NCBI RefSeq assembly: GCF_024346875.1
Contig: NZ_AP024871.1
Span: 1,550,001 to 1,614,000, forward strand
DNA from: Vibrio gallicus
Lineage (GTDB): Bacteria; Pseudomonadota; Gammaproteobacteria; Enterobacterales; Vibrionaceae
Direction: 5' to 3'
DNA: 64,000 bases
Under the pieces are notes generated by a model, which was not told the DNA's origin, searched no databases, and saw only the letters and a list, made by a program, of their open reading frames with translations. This document shows positions 30,350 to 41,488 of this stretch, in pieces; within the stretch, counting starts at the first letter, position 1; each line of letters opens with the position of its first letter. The position numbers were made by a program, and so were the translations under genes.

Positions 30350-31867
30350 CTAAGCACCTTCGTTATAGAGTTCTAGACTCACTAGGTCTTGAGTGATATC
30401 TCGTTGCAACTTAGCATCATCTGAGCGCAATGAATCAAGGAACTCTAGGTATTCCTGATCAACATCTCCAGTCACATACTGACCACTAAACACAGAGGCT
30501 TCGAACTGTTTAATATCTGGATTACCCAGACCCACAGCAGCAATAAGATCATCAATGCTTTGATACATTAAGCCATCTGCACCAATCATACTGGCGATTT
30601 CGTCCACTCCGCGTCCATGAGCGATAAGCTCATTGGCACTCGGCATATCAATGCCATATACGTTCGGGAAACGAACCTCAGGAGCCGCTGATACCATATA
30701 AACTTTATTCGCACCTGAATCACGAGCCATCTCGATAATCTGCTCTGAAGTTGTACCACGGACAATAGAATCATCCACTAACAGTACATTCTTACCCTTA
30801 AATTCAGAACGAATCGCATTTAGTTTGCGGCGTACGGATTTTTTACGCTGGGTTTGTCCCGGCATAATAAAGGTACGACCAACATAACGGTTCTTAACGA
30901 AGCCTTGACGATATGGTTTATCGATAATCTGAGCTATCTGTAATGCAATATCACAAGAGGTCTCAGGAATTGGAATAACAACATCAATATCAAGGTCATC
31001 CCATTCACGCTTTATCTTCTCACCTAGCATATTCCCCATCTCTACGCGCGCAGCGTAAACTGAAACTTTATCAATAAAAGAGTCAGGACGAGCAAAATAT
31101 ACGAATTCAAAGATACATGGATTAAGCTGAGGATTAGCAGCGCATTGCTTAGTTGCAATCTCACCTTCAAAGGTAATATATATCGCTTCACCTGGGGCAA
31201 CATCACGCATGAAGTCAAAACCAACCGCATCTAGAGCAACAGATTCAGAGGCAACCATATATTCAGTGCGGCCTTCAACTTCACGTTTACCTAAACAAAG
31301 AGGACGAATGCCATTCGGGTCACGGAAGGCAACCATACCTTGACCGATAATCATTGCTGCAACCGCATACGCACCACGAACAGTTTCATGAACACGCTCA
31401 ACCGCAGTAAATACATCTTCTTTACTTAGTTGCAGGCTGTTGGTTTTATCAAGCTCAAGCGCTAAAACATTTAGCAGAACCTCAGAATCCGATGTCGTAT
31501 TTACATGACGACGGTCTTGTTCAAATAAATGCTTACGAACTACATGTGCATTCGTTAGATTACCGTTATGAGCAAGTGTAATCCCAAATGGTGAGTTAAC
31601 ATAAAAAGGTTGAGCTTCAGATGCGCTAGAGCTACCCGCAGTTGGGTAGCGAACGTGGCCGATCCCTACAGTCCCCTGTAGGCGTTGCATGTGTTTTGCT
31701 TCGAACACATCTTTAACTAGGCCATTCGCTTTACGCAGACGAAAACGATTGCTATCTATGGTAATAATACCCGCTGCATCTTGGCCGCGATGTTGCAACA
31801 CAGTTAGTGCATCATAAATAGCCTGATTGACAGGGGACGACCCAACAATACCAACAATACCACACAT
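30350..31867 (-). CDS. purF: Amidophosphoribosyltransferase
   Basis: PurF catalyses the first committed step of purine synthesis, making phosphoribosylamine from PRPP and glutamine. The nucleophilic cysteine is residue 2 (MCGIVGIVG), exposed after removal of methionine. The PRPP loop [14 protein letters not shown] lies near residues 365-378. The 505 residues match E. coli PurF. It is last in the cvpA-purF pair, 31 bp after cvpA, downstream of a PurR box. Confidence 0.98.
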   Translation of the reverse strand: MCGIVGIVGSSPVNQAIYDALTVLQHRGQDAAGIITIDSNRFRLRKANGLVKDVFEAKHMQRLQGTVGIGHVRYPTAGSSSASEAQPFYVNSPFGITLAHNGNLTNAHVVRKHLFEQDRRHVNTTSDSEVLLNVLALELDKTNSLQLSKEDVFTAVERVHETVRGAYAVAAMIIGQGMVAFRDPNGIRPLCLGKREVEGRTEYMVASESVALDAVGFDFMRDVAPGEAIYITFEGEIATKQCAANPQLNPCIFEFVYFARPDSFIDKVSVYAARVEMGNMLGEKIKREWDDLDIDVVIPIPETSCDIALQIAQIIDKPYRQGFVKNRYVGRTFIMPGQTQRKKSVRRKLNAIRSEFKGKNVLLVDDSIVRGTTSEQIIEMARDSGANKVYMVSAAPEVRFPNVYGIDMPSANELIAHGRGVDEIASMIGADGLMYQSIDDLIAAVGLGNPDIKQFEASVFSGQYVTGDVDQEYLEFLDSLRSDDAKLQRDITQDLVSLELYNEGA

Positions 31868-31898
31868 GTCTTTACCCTCAGAATTGACCTATACCGCT

Positions 31899-32396
31899 TT
31901 AAACCACACCGGATAAAAAGCTAGACGTTTGCTTAAGATGTTCAAAAAACGGAGCAATAATTCGGCTAAATTCAGGGATCAGCTGTGACTGTCTCCACCA
32001 ATCAGAGTTAGACAAGCTGGTAAATGCATCCATAAAAAACAATACCGCCGCTACAATAAGTACTCCTCGCAGTGCTCCGAAGACCACCCCAAGGATACGG
32101 TCGGTACCCGAGAGCCCTGTTTTTTGAACTAACTGGCCGATCACATAGTTGACCACTGCGCCGACGATCAAGGTAAACACAAATAGCGCGCCAACTGCCG
32201 CCCCATTGCGAACCATATCATCTTGGATATTGGTAAAGTACACCGCTAGCTTTGCGTAATATTGACTGGCGATAAAAAAAGCACCAAACCATATAACTAA
32301 AGACAGAGCCTCTTTAACAAATCCTCGAACTAAACTGATCAGCGCAGATAAACCGATCACACCTAAAATTGTAAAATCTACCCAGTTCATGAGCAT
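31899..32396 (-). CDS. cvpA: CvpA family membrane protein
   Basis: This 165-residue inner-membrane protein has four hydrophobic segments and the family motif DFTILGVIGLSALISLVRGFVKE near the N-terminus. CvpA is required for colicin V production/export in E. coli and for envelope stress resistance; its molecular role is unclear. It is cotranscribed with purF and preceded by a PurR operator. Confidence 0.95.
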   Translation of the reverse strand: MLMNWVDFTILGVIGLSALISLVRGFVKEALSLVIWFGAFFIASQYYAKLAVYFTNIQDDMVRNGAAVGALFVFTLIVGAVVNYVIGQLVQKTGLSGTDRILGVVFGALRGVLIVAAVLFFMDAFTSLSNSDWWRQSQLIPEFSRIIAPFFEHLKQTSSFLSGVV

Positions 32397-32438
32397 TACT
32401 TCCTCATGTTGGCGCGCATTCTACCAGAAAAATGCGCG

Positions 32439-32454
32439 ACGCAAACGTTTTCTT
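32439..32454 (-). promoter_or_regulatory. PurR operator upstream of cvpA-purF
   Basis: ACGCAAACGTTTTCTT matches the PurR consensus (ACGCAAACGTTTNCNT) essentially throughout. It lies 43-58 bp upstream of the cvpA start and abuts the dedD stop codon, as in E. coli. It would couple purF expression to hypoxanthine/guanine supply. Confidence 0.9.
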
Positions 32455-33041
32455 TATGGATTTAGCGGCTTAAATGTCTGAATCTGACCTGTTAAGCCCG
32501 TTATTTTTTTCAGCTCAGGGATCTGAGACTCAAGCTTAGAACGCGAGGCATCTGGCCCGACAATAACCCGAGACAGGGTTTTATCGGTCTTCACATGAGC
32601 CTGGAATCCACGCTTACGCAGATCGCTCACCATCACCTCAGCATTCTCAGCATTGCGTAAAGCAACCAATTGAATGATAAACGCCCCATCTTGATAGTGG
32701 TTACGTTCTTCAACCTTACGCTCTTGTACTTCAACCACCTCTACAGGCTTGGAGTGTATGTTCACAACCTGCTTGGGTGGTGATTTAACTGGCTTGGGTT
32801 CGGATTTCACCTCGTGTACAACTTCTTCAACTGGGCTAGGCGGCAGAGTCGCTTCATCTTTGACCGGGTCTAACACCTTAAAAGACTCAACTTCTGACTC
32901 TAGCTCAGGCTTAATTGGAATTGCCACAAACTCTTCTTTGTAGTGAAGCTTTTGTCCATCCAATATATCTGGCAATACAATCACACCCACAGCGACTAAC
33001 ACTATGGTTCCAACTAAACGGCTCTGAAACTTACTCGCCAT
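32454..33041 (-). CDS. dedD: DedD-like SPOR-domain cell-division protein
   Basis: This 195-residue protein has a short cytoplasmic start, a transmembrane helix (about residues 8-26), a proline/glutamate-rich periplasmic linker (residues 45-115) and a C-terminal SPOR domain (about 118-192; FIIQLVALRNAENAE, RVIVGPDASRSK). SPOR domains bind denuded septal peptidoglycan. It lies between folC (11-bp overlap) and cvpA, the same order as in E. coli. Confidence 0.93.
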   Translation of the reverse strand: MASKFQSRLVGTIVLVAVGVIVLPDILDGQKLHYKEEFVAIPIKPELESEVESFKVLDPVKDEATLPPSPVEEVVHEVKSEPKPVKSPPKQVVNIHSKPVEVVEVQERKVEERNHYQDGAFIIQLVALRNAENAEVMVSDLRKRGFQAHVKTDKTLSRVIVGPDASRSKLESQIPELKKITGLTGQIQTFKPLNP

Positions 33042-34305
33042 TTTCTCTCCTTGTTTGCCAATATTCTAATACTGCGCCCACAGTTAAAAATGAACCAACA
33101 ACTAACACCACATCCTCTGATTGTGCCTCTGCCAGAGCCGCTTCAAACGCCTCTACAGGGCTATCAAACTCGGGTGTATCAGATTCAAGGTATTGACTCA
33201 ATTCCTGTGCGCTGGCCGCTCTTGGGCCGTGTAAAGACGTAAGATACCACTTTGGATCGCACGCCTTTAATACTTCTAAGGTTGTCTCAACGTCTTTATC
33301 ATGCAACATCCCCACTACCGTATGCAGTTTTCTCCCTGCAAAGCGCTGCTTAACTTGCTTAACCAGATATTCTGCAGAATGCGGATTATGAGCAACATCC
33401 AATATGACATCAGGCTTGCTTGATAATTGTTGCATCCGCCCAGCAAGGCGTGCATTTTGCAAACCATTGACCACATTCATATCAGTGATATCTAACTCCG
33501 ACACTCCGAGCGCCATCAAAGCCGTTGCCGCATTGGCTAAAGGCAGATTGGGAACGGGTAAGTCGTTCATATCAAAACTCCCCGACTGCCAATGCCATAG
33601 CTCATCTACTTGCTTGTAATTATATTGATACTCAACCTGATACAAGGTTGCACCAATATCATCGGCATGGGCTGCGACTGTCATAGGTGCATTGGGTTGA
33701 CCGCATATTGCCGGCTTACCACTTCTGAAAATACCTGCTTTTTCAAAACCAATGACATTAATATCGTCTCCGAGCCAATCCACATGGTCGACTGCCAGAC
33801 TGGTAATCACGGATACATCGTGATCAACGATATTGGTTGCGTCTAAACGCCCCCCCAGACCGACCTCTAGCAGTACTACATCCACAGACTGCTGCATAAA
33901 TAGATGTAAAGCGGCTAGAGTTGCTATCTCAAAAAAACTGAGGCTGGTTTGGCCACGAAGCGTTTCAATGTAATCAAAGGCGGCGATATGCAGTGTATCA
34001 GCCAGCTCTTCACCGTTGATACGTACGCGTTCATTGTAGCTAATAAGATGAGGTGAGCTATACACACCAACTTTATAACCCGCATCGAGTAAGATTGCTT
34101 CCATGATGGCACAAGTGGAACCCTTGCCATTGGTACCAGCAACAGTAATCACCTTAGGAGCAGGTTTAATTAAGCTTGGGTTTGCTCTTTGAGCAACTTC
34201 TGTAATGCGGTCTAACCCGAGATCGATAGCGGAAGAATGAATGGATTGTAAATAATCAAGCCACACCGGAAGTGGAGATGTGGCTTGTGGACGTTGAGAG
34301 CTCAT
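33031..34305 (-). CDS. folC: Bifunctional folylpolyglutamate/dihydrofolate synthase
   Basis: FolC adds L-glutamate to dihydropteroate and to folates. The 424-residue Mur-ligase-family protein has the ATP loop VAGTNGKGSTC (55-65), the LGGRLDATNI motif and DVAHNPHSAEYL. Its 3' end overlaps the dedD start by 11 bp, indicating translational coupling. accD lies 44 bp upstream on the same strand. Confidence 0.97.
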   Translation of the reverse strand: MSSQRPQATSPLPVWLDYLQSIHSSAIDLGLDRITEVAQRANPSLIKPAPKVITVAGTNGKGSTCAIMEAILLDAGYKVGVYSSPHLISYNERVRINGEELADTLHIAAFDYIETLRGQTSLSFFEIATLAALHLFMQQSVDVVLLEVGLGGRLDATNIVDHDVSVITSLAVDHVDWLGDDINVIGFEKAGIFRSGKPAICGQPNAPMTVAAHADDIGATLYQVEYQYNYKQVDELWHWQSGSFDMNDLPVPNLPLANAATALMALGVSELDITDMNVVNGLQNARLAGRMQQLSSKPDVILDVAHNPHSAEYLVKQVKQRFAGRKLHTVVGMLHDKDVETTLEVLKACDPKWYLTSLHGPRAASAQELSQYLESDTPEFDSPVEAFEAALAEAQSEDVVLVVGSFLTVGAVLEYWQTRRENGE

Positions 34306-34349
34306 TGGTCTACTTATAACTTGCTATTGAGACAATGAGCACTACTTTA

Positions 34350-35273
34350 CTATTTTTCTTTAGCAACTGGTACTTCGTATTGCGGCTCTTTTTGGTCTTG
34401 AACCACAGGAACCACCATAGGTGATGTTTTTTGCGTCAGCTTTGCCACAATACTGGCAATACGTTGGCGCATCTCGCGACGGTCTACGATCATATCGATA
34501 GCACCGTGCTCAAGCAAAAACTCACTGGTTTGGAAGCCTTCTGGCAGGTCTTCACGTACCGTTTGTTCAATAACGCGACGACCAGCAAAACCGATAACAG
34601 CACGCGGTTCACCGATATTAATATCACCTAGCATTGCAAAACTTGCTGATACACCGCCCATCGTTGGGTCTGTCATTACAGAGATAAAAGGCAGGCCATT
34701 CTTAGACAGCTTCTCTAAAGCAGCACTGGTTTTTGCCATCTGCATTAGAGACATTAACGCCTCTTGCATGCGCGCACCACCACTGGCAGAAAAACAGACT
34801 AATGCGCAGTTGTTTTCAATTGCAGCGTCAACAGCACGCACAAAACGCGCACCGACAACCGAGCCCATTGAACCGCCCATGAACTTAAATTCCATTGCAC
34901 ACGCAACAATAGGCATTCCCATAAGGTGGCCTGTCATAGCGATAAGAGCGTCTTTCTCACCACTGCTCTTTTGATAGCTAGTGATGCGGTCTTTATAACG
35001 CTTAGTATCTTTAAACTTCAGTTTATCGACCGGTTCTAGCTCTGAGCCTAACTCTTCACGACCATCAACATCCAAAAAGCTCTCTAAACGTGCTCTTGCG
35101 CCGATGCGCATATGATGATCACACTTAGGGCAGACTTCTAAATTTCTTTGCAACTCTGCTTGATAAAGCACTTGATCGCAAGATGTACATTTCGTCCATA
35201 CCCCTTCAGGGATACTTGCCTTGCGAGACGATGAAATACTGCTTTTATTAAATATCTTCTCAAGCCAACTCAT
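34350..35273 (-). CDS. accD: Acetyl-CoA carboxylase carboxyltransferase subunit beta
   Basis: AccD with AccA transfers the carboxyl group to acetyl-CoA, giving malonyl-CoA for fatty acid synthesis. I start at [10 protein letters not shown] (ATG at 35271-35273, 307 residues); the frame extends 16 codons upstream without homology. The zinc ribbon cysteines C29, C32, C48 and C51 are intact, and the crotonase-like core includes [14 protein letters not shown] and [17 protein letters not shown]. coli AccD has 304 residues. Confidence 0.97.
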   Translation of the reverse strand: MSWLEKIFNKSSISSSRKASIPEGVWTKCTSCDQVLYQAELQRNLEVCPKCDHHMRIGARARLESFLDVDGREELGSELEPVDKLKFKDTKRYKDRITSYQKSSGEKDALIAMTGHLMGMPIVACAMEFKFMGGSMGSVVGARFVRAVDAAIENNCALVCFSASGGARMQEALMSLMQMAKTSAALEKLSKNGLPFISVMTDPTMGGVSASFAMLGDINIGEPRAVIGFAGRRVIEQTVREDLPEGFQTSEFLLEHGAIDMIVDRREMRQRIASIVAKLTQKTSPMVVPVVQDQKEPQYEVPVAKEK

Positions 35274-35445
35274 GAAAGACCTTTTCTTTGAGCTCTCGTC
35301 TATTAGACAAGAGGTGAACAATTTGCAAGGATTAAACCATATATCTACTTCAGTGTAGATAAAAAACTGGTTGTACCTATCCTTATGTAATTAAAATGCC
35401 GCATATTTTTGGTTTAATTGCCCGAAAAATGCAAAAAATTGTGTT

Positions 35446-36237
35446 TTATAGAACTTCAGGTAGAAACAAGGGGCCCATCGGGGTCTGTGGCAGCTCAAAC
35501 TGCTGTGGGTAATCGACCCTGACTAGGTACAAACCTTCAGCCTTAGCTGTTGCACCGGCTAACTTTCTATCTTTTTGCTCTAATAGCCATTTAATCCAAG
35601 TTATGGGTTGCTCATTACGTCCTACGACCAACAAGCTACCGACAATATTACGTACCATATGATGGACAAAAGCATTGGCTTTAATATCGACCACTATGTA
35701 ATCGTTATGGCGCGTAACATCTATATGCATCATGTTACGACACGGACTTAAAGACTGGCAATGCGCAGCCCTAAAAGAGCTAAAGTCATTCTCTCCGAGT
35801 AAAAACTGGGCTGCCTGATGCATTTTTTCTACATCCAGCTCGCCATGATAGTGGCTCACGCCCTTACCTAAAATAGCTGGACGTAAAGAATGGTTATAAA
35901 TGACATATCGATAGCGACGTGCCGTGGCACTAAATCGGGCATGAAACTCTTCATTAACCTCTTTTGCCCAACGTACTGCGATATCTTTAGGGAGGTTAGC
36001 GTTCGCTCCCATTTGCCATGCAATTAATTTTCGATTCGATTCAGTATCAAAATGAACCACTTGTCCAGTACCATGCACACCCGAATCCGTGCGACCTGCA
36101 CATTGAACTTCTACAGGTTGGTTTGCCACTATCGACAATGCTTTTTCTAATCGACCCTGCACAGAATCAAAATCGTTCTGTCTTTGCCAACCGTAATATT
36201 TTGCACCATCGTATTCAATACCTAGAGCAATTCTCAT
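35446..36237 (-). CDS. truA: tRNA pseudouridine(38-40) synthase TruA
   Basis: TruA makes pseudouridine at positions 38-40 of the tRNA anticodon stem. The catalytic aspartate is D51 in [15 protein letters not shown]. The C-terminal [14 protein letters not shown] motif is intact. The 263 residues compare with 270 in E. coli. It lies between the FimV-like gene and accD, all on the minus strand. Confidence 0.97.
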   Translation of the reverse strand: MRIALGIEYDGAKYYGWQRQNDFDSVQGRLEKALSIVANQPVEVQCAGRTDSGVHGTGQVVHFDTESNRKLIAWQMGANANLPKDIAVRWAKEVNEEFHARFSATARRYRYVIYNHSLRPAILGKGVSHYHGELDVEKMHQAAQFLLGENDFSSFRAAHCQSLSPCRNMMHIDVTRHNDYIVVDIKANAFVHHMVRNIVGSLLVVGRNEQPITWIKWLLEQKDRKLAGATAKAEGLYLVRVDYPQQFELPQTPMGPLFLPEVL

Positions 36238-36299
36238 TTATCTGATACTCGTTCGAAAATCGGTGGTGCAGTATAAACTAAGGATTCATTGGCCTCAAA

Positions 36300-37811
36300 T
36301 CACTTAGTTAGGCTGTCCATAATCGCTTGAGCCTGAGATTTAAGATCAGCATCGCCTTTTGCAATCACGGTTTTCAATAGTTTCTTGGCATGCACCAGAT
36401 CATTCATTTGCACATATACCGAAGCAAGATCAATAAGGCCAGCCAGCTCTCCTGTCTTATCCACGTCGGTGCGTTCTACCTTGCCTATTACATCAGGGAA
36501 CTCATCTAGGCCAACGCGCAGGTCCAGCTCTTCTTCATCAGGGTTGGATGCGGGTTCTGAATCCACTTCAGCTAAAATAGTAGCTATGGATTTGTAATTG
36601 GATTGCGATTCATCGACCGGCTTATCTTCGGGTAGGATCTTGGGCTCTGACTCTACCGCCATTGAGGGTTGCGTAGCACTATCTTCTGCTATCGCCTCAG
36701 CCATCGCCTCTTTTTCACCATATTCAGGCAAGTCTTCGTCACGCCAAACCTCGTCATTATCTGAAGGAGTAGTCTGGGTATCATGGCTTTGCTTGTCTTT
36801 AGCATGTATTTCATCGAGCTTTTGTTCAAACTCTTGATCTAACGGGCTCACAACATGCTGTACGGGCTCATCGTCAGCTTTCGGGGTGGCCTCGGCACTT
36901 TCAATATGTTCCGAGTTACTGTCTGGATTTTGCGGTGCTCGGTTGAGCTCTTTAGGTCCTGCCGCCTCAACACTTAAATTAGGAAGTGCTTTAACACTAC
37001 TTAAGACAATACGGATAATAAGCAACACAATCAGTGCGGTTGTGGCCACAGAAAGTGCCACAATAACCCATACGTCATCTAACAGGCTTTTTTTCTGCTC
37101 TGTTGCTGTATTGGTTTGCGAGAGCTTTTGCTCAAAATTAGTGCGCCTTTCTGACTCCAGTTGTAGCTTACCCTTAAGGTCCACCACATCGGTTTTTATG
37201 GATGTTAGCTGCTCTAATAACGCTTGATTATTTTGTTGTAATTGCTGAGAGTGTTGCTGAGAAGACTGTAACTGTTGCTTTAAAAAGCTGAGCTGTTCAC
37301 TTTGAATTGCCTTCACCTCCGAGTCGTCAATAACAACAGATTTAGGGGCATTTTCACCGGCTAATTTGGCGAGATAACTGGGTTTTTGGGCGTGGATTTT
37401 TAACAGGCGAACCGCTTCTTGCACGCTCTGTTTATTCACTTCTGCATCAGTAGGAATTAAGATTGTGCTGCCTGGTTTTAACAGATGGATATTTTGGTCT
37501 TCAAATGCAGTAGGATTGGCACGATAAATGGCCAGTATCATTTTATATACTGATTGCTTACTACTGCTACGCACCGATTTTGCAATGGACCATAGCGTTT
37601 CATCGATTGCGGTAGGCCCATAGCTGCGGAGGATATCGAGCTTATTTTCAACTCGATTTATCGTTTTGCCATCCAAACTATCTGGAACTATGTAGGTCGG
37701 TACCGCCTGCATTTCACCATCTGGTCCTATCAGGCGAATTTGTTCAGCTAACACTGAACTAGATAACGTTAACAACGCCAGTAAGGCAATAACGTAAGTT
37801 CGCAATCTCAT
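36300..37811 (-). CDS. Compact FimV/HubP-like polar LysM protein
   Basis: This 503-residue protein (ATG at 37809-37811; eight upstream codons excluded) has a signal peptide (residues 1-22), a LysM-like FimV N-terminal domain (about 63-120), a glutamine-rich coiled coil (165-240), one transmembrane helix (about 248-268), an acidic cytoplasmic region (290-440) and a FimV C-terminal helical motif (450-503; LIDLASVYVQMNDL). This is the layout of FimV and of Vibrio HubP, which anchors chromosome origin, flagellar and chemotaxis proteins at the pole. It is far shorter than V. cholerae HubP and lacks its long acidic repeat array. The truA neighbour supports the assignment. Confidence 0.83.
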   Translation of the reverse strand: MRLRTYVIALLALLTLSSSVLAEQIRLIGPDGEMQAVPTYIVPDSLDGKTINRVENKLDILRSYGPTAIDETLWSIAKSVRSSSKQSVYKMILAIYRANPTAFEDQNIHLLKPGSTILIPTDAEVNKQSVQEAVRLLKIHAQKPSYLAKLAGENAPKSVVIDDSEVKAIQSEQLSFLKQQLQSSQQHSQQLQQNNQALLEQLTSIKTDVVDLKGKLQLESERRTNFEQKLSQTNTATEQKKSLLDDVWVIVALSVATTALIVLLIIRIVLSSVKALPNLSVEAAGPKELNRAPQNPDSNSEHIESAEATPKADDEPVQHVVSPLDQEFEQKLDEIHAKDKQSHDTQTTPSDNDEVWRDEDLPEYGEKEAMAEAIAEDSATQPSMAVESEPKILPEDKPVDESQSNYKSIATILAEVDSEPASNPDEEELDLRVGLDEFPDVIGKVERTDVDKTGELAGLIDLASVYVQMNDLVHAKKLLKTVIAKGDADLKSQAQAIMDSLTK

Positions 37812-37926
37812 AATAAGCTTCGTCCTACAAACCATGTCGAAAATCCATTTAATACTCTAATTTCCTAGATTTCTTACTAAAACTCAACTCTGATTCGTGT
37901 TTTTCAGCAAAAATTGTGTCACCAAT

Positions 37927-37955
37927 AAAAAAACCCGCCATCTAAGGCGGGTTTT
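37927..37955 (-). terminator. Rho-independent terminator after asd
   Basis: On the minus strand AAAACCCGCC / GGCGGGTTTTTTT forms a strong stem with a T-run, 42 bp past the asd stop codon. Confidence 0.9.
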
Positions 37956-37996
37956 CGATTATATACTCAAGTTACTCGGGTGCATAACTTTCACGG

Positions 37997-39010
37997 TTAT
38001 AGATAATCACGAATCAACAGTTCAGCAATTTGAATTGCGTTAGTGGCAGCGCCTTTACGCACGTTATCCGCTACTACCCACATATTTAAACCACTATGGT
38101 GGCTAATATCGTTACGAACACGTCCAACCATAACATGGTCTTTGCCACCAGCATCGCGCACTTGAGTTGGGAACTCTTCGCCACGGAACACTTCAATACC
38201 ATCCGTTTCATCTAGTAGCTGCAATGCGTACTCCGCATCAATCGGCGTACTCGTTTCAATGTGAATCGCTTCCGCATGACCATAAAAAATAGGCACACGC
38301 ACACAGGTAGGGTTCACCATAATCGAAGCATCATTAAAGATTTTTTGGGTTTCCCACACCATCTTCATCTCTTCTTTGGTGTAACCGTTATCCATAAAGG
38401 CATCAATCTGAGGAATACAGTTAAACGCAATCTGTTGGCTAAATGCGCTGGTCTCAGCAGGACGACCATTTAGCAAGCTTGCGGTTTGACCTGCAAGTTC
38501 ATCTACCCCTGACTTACCCGCTCCCGATACAGATTGATAAGTCGATACATTGATTCGCTCAATACCGACTGCATCATGGATAGGCTTTAGTGCGACTAAC
38601 ATCTGAATAGTCGAGCAGTTTGGATTGGCAATAATATTGCGGTTTCTAAATTCTGCAATTGCATCAGGGTTAACCTCTGGCACAACTAAAGGCACATCAT
38701 ACTCATAGCGGTAATGAGAGGTGTTGTCGATAACAATCACACCTTCATCTGCAGCAACGGGAGCCCATTTAGCAGACAAATCGCCACCGGCTGAAAACAG
38801 TGCAATATGAACCTGAGACCAATCGAAGTCCTCAACATTTTGCACTGCAATGGTTTTTCCATTAAAGCGATAGCTCTTACCTTCACTGCGCTCACTAGCA
38901 AGAAGATAAAGCTCATCAACTGGGAAATCGCGCTCTTTCAATACCTCGAGAAGAGTTTCACCTACAGCGCCGGTTGCGCCTAAAATAGCAAGGTTAAATT
39001 TTTGACTCAT
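37997..39010 (-). CDS. asd: Aspartate-semialdehyde dehydrogenase
   Basis: Asd reduces aspartyl phosphate to the semialdehyde, feeding lysine, threonine, methionine and diaminopimelate synthesis. The 337-residue protein has the N-terminal Rossmann [11 protein letters not shown] (10-20) and the catalytic cysteine C132 in NPNCSTIQM. Its start overlaps the pdxB stop by 4 bp (ATGA). Some vibrios carry more than one asd; this is the shorter form without the E. coli-type insert. Confidence 0.95.
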   Translation of the reverse strand: MSQKFNLAILGATGAVGETLLEVLKERDFPVDELYLLASERSEGKSYRFNGKTIAVQNVEDFDWSQVHIALFSAGGDLSAKWAPVAADEGVIVIDNTSHYRYEYDVPLVVPEVNPDAIAEFRNRNIIANPNCSTIQMLVALKPIHDAVGIERINVSTYQSVSGAGKSGVDELAGQTASLLNGRPAETSAFSQQIAFNCIPQIDAFMDNGYTKEEMKMVWETQKIFNDASIMVNPTCVRVPIFYGHAEAIHIETSTPIDAEYALQLLDETDGIEVFRGEEFPTQVRDAGGKDHVMVGRVRNDISHHSGLNMWVVADNVRKGAATNAIQIAELLIRDYL

Positions 39011-40140
39011 TGCGTTTCCTCAACTTTAAATCCTAGTAGCTCTAATTGACCTAAGTTATCGCCCTTGGCTCCCGATACAGTTACCGCGCCATATTCTCGG
39101 CGGTCCCAATACTGCTTACGCATCTTATCGAAAGAGCCCGGTTTGGCTATCTCTCTTCTAAATAGAGCATCGTCTTTGCGCACATCATAGATCAACTGAG
39201 TCAAATTGTGCAGTGTTGCTTCATCCCACTCTCGAGATAACTGCATCTTTGGCACTGGCGCTTGAGGTAGCAAATCATTTGCGCTAGCCGATAGGTCACT
39301 ACCAATATGCTCACAAAATGAATTGAAAATCATGGTAGTACCACGCGCCTTACCTTCTAAACCATAGCCTGCAACGTGCGGTGTCGCGAATGCAAGCAGC
39401 GGCAGCAGGTCCATATCAACCTGTGGCTCAAATTCAAATACATCCAGCACAGCGGTAAAACCGTCTTGCTGTTGCAAGCGCGCCTTCAACGCTTGGTTAT
39501 CAACTACAGGACCACGTGCAGCATTGATCAATATTTGATCGCCTCGCAATGCGGTGAGTTTCTGCTCATCAATCAAATGATGCGTTGCGAACTCCCCTTG
39601 CTTGGTGATCGGGGTATGCATTGAGATAACATCCGCTTGTTCAAGTAGGCTATCAAGGTCTGTAAAATCTCGGCTATCGCCATTTTGTTGTGCCGGTGGA
39701 TCGTTAATCAGTACCTTAATACCAATACCTTGTAAGCATTTTGCTAAGTAGCTTCCCACCTGCCCCGCCCCAACGATACCAACCGTTTTATCGAAAATGG
39801 AAAAGCCTTGTTGTTGCGCTAACACCATAAGGCAAGACACGACATATTCTGCCACCCCAACCTTATTACAACCTGGAGCATGCGTATAATGAACCCCCTT
39901 AGCTTCAAGTGCTTGTTGATCCAAATGGTCATAGCCTGCGGTTGCCGTTCCAACAAACTTGAGCTTATTTGCCTTTGATAACAACTCGGCATTCACCTTG
40001 GTTACAGAGCGGATCATTAAACCATCGACATCAATAAGATCATCGGCACAGATAGTGCGCCCTGACAATGGAATTACCTCTCCAAGTTGCTCAAACAGTT
40101 CCTTGGCATAGGGCATATTTTCATCAATAACAATTTTCAT
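39007..40140 (-). CDS. pdxB: Erythronate-4-phosphate dehydrogenase
   Basis: PdxB oxidises 4-phosphoerythronate in the DXP-dependent pathway to pyridoxal phosphate. The 377-residue D-2-hydroxyacid dehydrogenase has an N-terminal [16 protein letters not shown], the NAD motif [15 protein letters not shown] and the catalytic Arg/Glu/His residues ([19 protein letters not shown]). It is translationally coupled to asd. Confidence 0.96.
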   Translation of the reverse strand: MKIVIDENMPYAKELFEQLGEVIPLSGRTICADDLIDVDGLMIRSVTKVNAELLSKANKLKFVGTATAGYDHLDQQALEAKGVHYTHAPGCNKVGVAEYVVSCLMVLAQQQGFSIFDKTVGIVGAGQVGSYLAKCLQGIGIKVLINDPPAQQNGDSRDFTDLDSLLEQADVISMHTPITKQGEFATHHLIDEQKLTALRGDQILINAARGPVVDNQALKARLQQQDGFTAVLDVFEFEPQVDMDLLPLLAFATPHVAGYGLEGKARGTTMIFNSFCEHIGSDLSASANDLLPQAPVPKMQLSREWDEATLHNLTQLIYDVRKDDALFRREIAKPGSFDKMRKQYWDRREYGAVTVSGAKGDNLGQLELLGFKVEETQ

Positions 40141-40207
40141 ACGGTTCGGTCGTCGTTAAGTTTTAGCTAGGGTAAGTGTTGAGCTACAAATTGTAAATTG
40201 CTCGGAT

Positions 40208-40240
40208 AAAAAAAGCCCGACTAGCATGGCCAGTCGGGCT
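40208..40240 (-). terminator. Rho-independent terminator after fabB
   Basis: On the minus strand AGCCCGACT / AGTCGGGCT with loop GGCCATGCT is followed by seven T. It begins 37 bp after the fabB stop and would form the 3' end of the FarS-like RNA. Confidence 0.93.
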
Positions 40241-40290
40241 GATTAAATTAATTGCTAAGGAGAGTAAACTCAGACCTTAGCCTTCAAATT
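40208..40290 (-). ncRNA. FarS-like small RNA from the fabB 3' UTR (candidate)
   Basis: In V. cholerae the fabB 3' UTR is cut by RNase E to give FarS, an Hfq-dependent RNA that represses fadE. Here the fabB 3' UTR is short, ends in a strong terminator with a T-run and includes a single-stranded CUCUCCUUAG stretch just after the stop codon, suitable as a pairing seed. Location, size (about 75-80 nt) and structure all fit. The 5' end is estimated and identity rests on synteny, not on alignment. Confidence 0.6.
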
Positions 40291-41488
40291 TTTTGATAAC
40301 TAGCGTGGCGTTAGTACCGCCAAAGCCGAAGCTGTTAGACATAACAGTATTAAGCTCTTGCTCACGCATCTCAGTCACAATATCAAGGCCTTCTGCTGCT
40401 GCATCTAGCTCATCAATATTAACGCTTGGTGCAACAAAGCCGTGCTCTAGCATCAAGGTAGTGTAAATAGCTTCATGCACACCCGCCGCACCTAGTGCGT
40501 GGCCTGTCATCGCTTTAGTTGCTGAGATTGCAGGGCTATTGCCAGCAAACACTTCTTGGATAGCGCCCAACTCTTTCACATCGCCAACCGGTGTTGATGT
40601 GCCGTGAGTATTAATGTAGTCAATTTTGTCTACATCTTGTAGCGCCATCTTCATGCAGCGCACAGCGCCTTCACCAGATGGAGCAACCATGTCATAGCCA
40701 TCAGAGTTAGCGCCGTAACCTACGATCTCACCATAGATTTTTGCGCCACGCGCAAGGGCGTGTTCAAGCTCTTCGATAACCATCATGCCGCCGCCGCCAG
40801 AGATAACAAAACCATCGCGGTTAGCATCATAGGTACGTGAAGCGTGAGTAGGCTCATCGTTATATTTAGTTGATAGAGCGCCCATCGCATCAAACATCAT
40901 AGTCAATGTCCAATCAAGCTCTTCACCACCACCAGCGAACACGACATCTTGCTTACCCAGTTGGATAAGCTCAGCCGCGTGGCCGATACAGTGAGCTGAA
41001 GTCGAACATGCTGAGCTCATAGAGTAGTTTACGCCGCGAATTTTAAATGGCGTAGCCAGACAAGCGGATACGGTTGAGCCCATAGTACGAGTAACTTGAT
41101 AAGGACCAACACGCTTCACGCTTTTTGCTCGTAGTGTATCTACCGCTAAAACTTGGTTTTTAGAAGATGCGCCACCAGAGCCAGCTACGATACCAGTGCG
41201 GTCATTAGACACTTGATCCGGTGCTAGACCTGAATCTGCGATCGCTTGCTCCATTGAAATAAATGCATACGCTGCGGCCTCGCCCATGAAACGCATTTGC
41301 TTACGGTCGATGTGCTCAGCTGGGTTCATCTTTAGACTGCCCCAAACCTGAGAGCGAAGTCCATTTTCTTTGAACTGCTCTGAAGATTCGATACCGGATT
41401 TACCAGTTTTTAAAGACTCAAGTACTTCTTCGACGTTGTTACCGATACTTGAGACAATACCCATACCAGTGATCACGACTCGTTTCAT
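40277..41488 (-). CDS. fabB: Beta-ketoacyl-ACP synthase I
   Basis: FabB elongates acyl-ACP and is essential for unsaturated fatty acid synthesis. The 403-residue thiolase-fold protein has the nucleophile C161 in [11 protein letters not shown] and the two catalytic histidines in [12 protein letters not shown] and [10 protein letters not shown]. Length is close to E. coli FabB (406). It is divergent from mnmC as in E. coli. A weak FadR-like TGGTC-A-G half site lies around 41543-41555 upstream; FadR activates fabB in E. coli. Confidence 0.97.
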   Translation of the reverse strand: MKRVVITGMGIVSSIGNNVEEVLESLKTGKSGIESSEQFKENGLRSQVWGSLKMNPAEHIDRKQMRFMGEAAAYAFISMEQAIADSGLAPDQVSNDRTGIVAGSGGASSKNQVLAVDTLRAKSVKRVGPYQVTRTMGSTVSACLATPFKIRGVNYSMSSACSTSAHCIGHAAELIQLGKQDVVFAGGGEELDWTLTMMFDAMGALSTKYNDEPTHASRTYDANRDGFVISGGGGMMVIEELEHALARGAKIYGEIVGYGANSDGYDMVAPSGEGAVRCMKMALQDVDKIDYINTHGTSTPVGDVKELGAIQEVFAGNSPAISATKAMTGHALGAAGVHEAIYTTLMLEHGFVAPSVNIDELDAAAEGLDIVTEMREQELNTVMSNSFGFGGTNATLVIKKFEG

